Source of the DNA: Comamonadaceae bacterium
GTDB taxonomy: Bacteria; Pseudomonadota; Gammaproteobacteria; Burkholderiales; Burkholderiaceae_C
Length of the DNA stretch: 64,000 bases
Assembly (NCBI GenBank): GCA_947373185.1
Contig: CANBWP010000008.1
Span: forward strand, 1 to 64,000
Direction: 5' to 3'
The notes below the pieces were generated by a model, which was given only the letters and a program-made list of their open reading frames with translations, was not told the origin of the DNA and did not search any database. Each line of letters opens with the position of its first letter. Positions within the stretch are counted from its first letter, which is position 1. Shown piece after piece: positions 62,745 through 64,000 of this stretch. A program made the position numbers and the translations under genes.

Positions 62745-62770
62745 CGTTAACGTAAACGTCAATTAGACTG
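62741..62770 (+). promoter_or_regulatory. MerR/LiuR-like operator and promoter upstream of icmF
   Basis: TTGACGTT, a 6-base centre AACGTA, and AACGTCAA form a perfect 8-bp inverted repeat (62741-62762). The -35 TTGACG (62741-62746) and a -10 TAGACT (62765-62770) are 18 bases apart, the lengthened spacer typical of MerR-family promoters. I recall that LiuR, a MerR regulator of branched-chain and short-chain acyl-CoA catabolism, binds sites of this kind. Confidence 0.55.
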
Positions 62771-62831
62771 GCTCCCGCAGAACATCGGCCGCTTCTCAGC
62801 GGCCCTTTTTACTTTTCTCTGGAACTTAGCC

Positions 62832-64000
62832 ATGACCGATCTGTCAGCAGAATTCAAAGCCCTCGCCGAATACCGCCCCACCCACAAAGTTCGCTTCGTG
62901 ACGGCGGCCAGTTTGTTCGATGGCCACGATGCGGCCATCAACATCATGCGTCGCATTTTGCAAAGCATGGGCGCTGAGGTCATTCACTTGGGTCACAACC
63001 GGTCGGTCGATGAAGTGGTCACGGCCGCTTTGCAAGAAGACGCACAAGGCATTGCGATCAGCTCATACCAGGGCGGCCACGTGGAGTATTTCAAATACAT
63101 GGTGGACTTGCTGCGCCAACGCGGCGGCGAACACATTCAAGTCTTTGGTGGCGGTGGTGGTGTGATTGTTCCCGCCGAAATTCGCGAGCTGCATGCCTAT
63201 GGCGTGGGCCGCATTTACAGCCCTGAAGACGGCCAGCGCATGGGCTTGGCCGGCATGATTGGCGAGATGGTGATGCGCTGCGACAAAGACATCAGCGCTT
63301 ACGCGCCCAAAGATTTAAAAGCCATTCAAGGTGGCACAGAGGCCAACTGGCGTTCCTTGTCACAACTCATCACCGTGCTGGAAAACGGCAACGCATCCGC
63401 CGACATGGTGGCCGCATTGCGCACCGAAGCCGCCAAGCACAAGGTCCCCGTGTTGGGCATCACGGGCACGGGCGGCGCTGGCAAATCGTCATTGACCGAT
63501 GAACTGATTCGCCGTTTGCGTTTGGACCAAGGCGACGACCTGCGCATTGCCGTGGTGTCGATCGATCCTTCACGCCGCAAGAGCGGTGGCGCTTTGCTGG
63601 GCGACCGCATTCGCATGAACGCCATCAACCCTTGGCGCAATGGCGCACGCGTGTTCATGCGCAGTTTGGCCACGCGCGACTTTGGCAGCGAGATTTCTGC
63701 GGCTTTGCCCGATGTGGTGGCCGCTTGCAAGGTGGCCGGCTTTGATGTGGTGGTGGTGGAAACGTCTGGCATTGGCCAAGGCGATGCCGCCATCGTGCCG
63801 CATGTGGATGTCCCGATGTACGTCATGACGCCCGAGTTTGGCGCTGCCAGCCAGTTGGAAAAAATCGACATGCTCGACTTTGCCGAGTTTGTGGCCATCA
63901 ACAAGTTTGACCGCAAAGGCGCCAGCGATGCGCTGCGCGATGTGGCCAAACAAGTCCAGCGCAACAAAGAAGCTTGGACAGTGCCTACAGAACAGATGCC
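62832..64000 (+). CDS. icmF: Fused isobutyryl-CoA mutase IcmF, 5' part
   Basis: At least 389 residues before the window ends. The N-terminal B12-binding domain has [13 protein letters not shown] (the DxHxxG-like motif, with His32 as lower cobalt ligand) and SSYQGGH. The middle part is a MeaI-type chaperone GTPase: P-loop [12 protein letters not shown] (about 210-220), [15 protein letters not shown] and [10 protein letters not shown]. The B12-then-GTPase order is that of IcmF, in which the catalytic mutase half follows. IcmF interconverts isobutyryl-CoA and butyryl-CoA. The missing half should show the TIM-barrel mutase. Confidence 0.93.
   Translation, partial: MTDLSAEFKALAEYRPTHKVRFVTAASLFDGHDAAINIMRRILQSMGAEVIHLGHNRSVDEVVTAALQEDAQGIAISSYQGGHVEYFKYMVDLLRQRGGEHIQVFGGGGGVIVPAEIRELHAYGVGRIYSPEDGQRMGLAGMIGEMVMRCDKDISAYAPKDLKAIQGGTEANWRSLSQLITVLENGNASADMVAALRTEAAKHKVPVLGITGTGGAGKSSLTDELIRRLRLDQGDDLRIAVVSIDPSRRKSGGALLGDRIRMNAINPWRNGARVFMRSLATRDFGSEISAALPDVVAACKVAGFDVVVVETSGIGQGDAAIVPHVDVPMYVMTPEFGAASQLEKIDMLDFAEFVAINKFDRKGASDALRDVAKQVQRNKEAWTVPTEQM

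Overview
The window reads as ordinary chromosome of a betaproteobacterium in the Burkholderiales, most likely Comamonadaceae (Limnohabitans/Rhodoferax-like). The basis is the set of protein styles seen: a porin with the [23 protein letters not shown] signal, Coq7, a transaldolase-Pgi-Zwf-HexR block, TRAP transporters, a phasin with an AKP-rich tail, and a fused IcmF mutase. This is recognition by eye, not a database search. No rRNA, tRNA, CRISPR array, insertion sequence or prophage was seen, and no gap between genes exceeds about 300 bases.

Layout. 1-2.9 kb: 3' end of groEL, a MntA/HepT toxin-antitoxin pair and a membrane-anchored, His-rich cupredoxin. 3-7.9 kb: central carbon block tal-pgi (minus) divergent from zwf-hexR (plus), with a candidate HexR box between them. 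8-14.5 kb: dipeptide-type ABC importer, with the binding protein on plus and DUF3047-dppBCDF on minus, meeting at a shared terminator. 14.5-18.8 kb: porin, coq7, osmC-like gene, and ilvA preceded by a structured RNA of about 100 nt ending in an intrinsic terminator. 18.8-30.7 kb: a type II secretion locus (gspC divergent; gspG-H-I-J-K-L/M-N-D-E, a MipA/OmpV-like gene, gspF) in which GspL and GspM are one polypeptide. 30.7-42 kb: mixed housekeeping genes (5'-nucleotidase, EamA transporter, HtpX, DUF3025, PyrC, a LysR remnant, Atm1-type ABC exporter, thioesterase, enoyl-CoA hydratase, DUF2147 protein, acyl-CoA dehydrogenase and its TetR neighbour). 42-55.2 kb: a sugar-acid catabolic island. 55.2-58.9 kb: slmA, argB, rfbD, rfbB. 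59-64 kb: phasin and TetR regulator, coaX, a sulfur-handling set (rhodanese, CsoR-family regulator, two YeeE/YedE half-proteins), and the 5' end of icmF.

How the genes work together. The sugar-acid island centres on a GntR/FCD regulator (46.0 kb). To its left are an enolase-superfamily acid-sugar dehydratase, two SDR dehydrogenases and an FAH-family hydrolase, the set expected for a non-phosphorylative 2-keto-3-deoxy-acid route like the L-fuconate pathway. To its right are a DctPQM TRAP importer, a UxaA/GarD-type dehydratase, an Ldh-family oxidoreductase, a fructuronate-reductase-like polyol dehydrogenase and a ManD-like mannonate dehydratase. A 19-bp palindrome lies in the -35/-10 spacer of the leftward operon's promoter. 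The same 9-bp core lies in the spacer of the porin promoter 30 kb away, which suggests the porin may be co-regulated.

The most unusual observations are the GspL-GspM fusion, the candidate RNA upstream of ilvA, the membrane-cupredoxin fusion, and several well-placed operator palindromes (phasin promoter, icmF promoter, tetR promoter). All functions are inferred from sequence motifs and context only.
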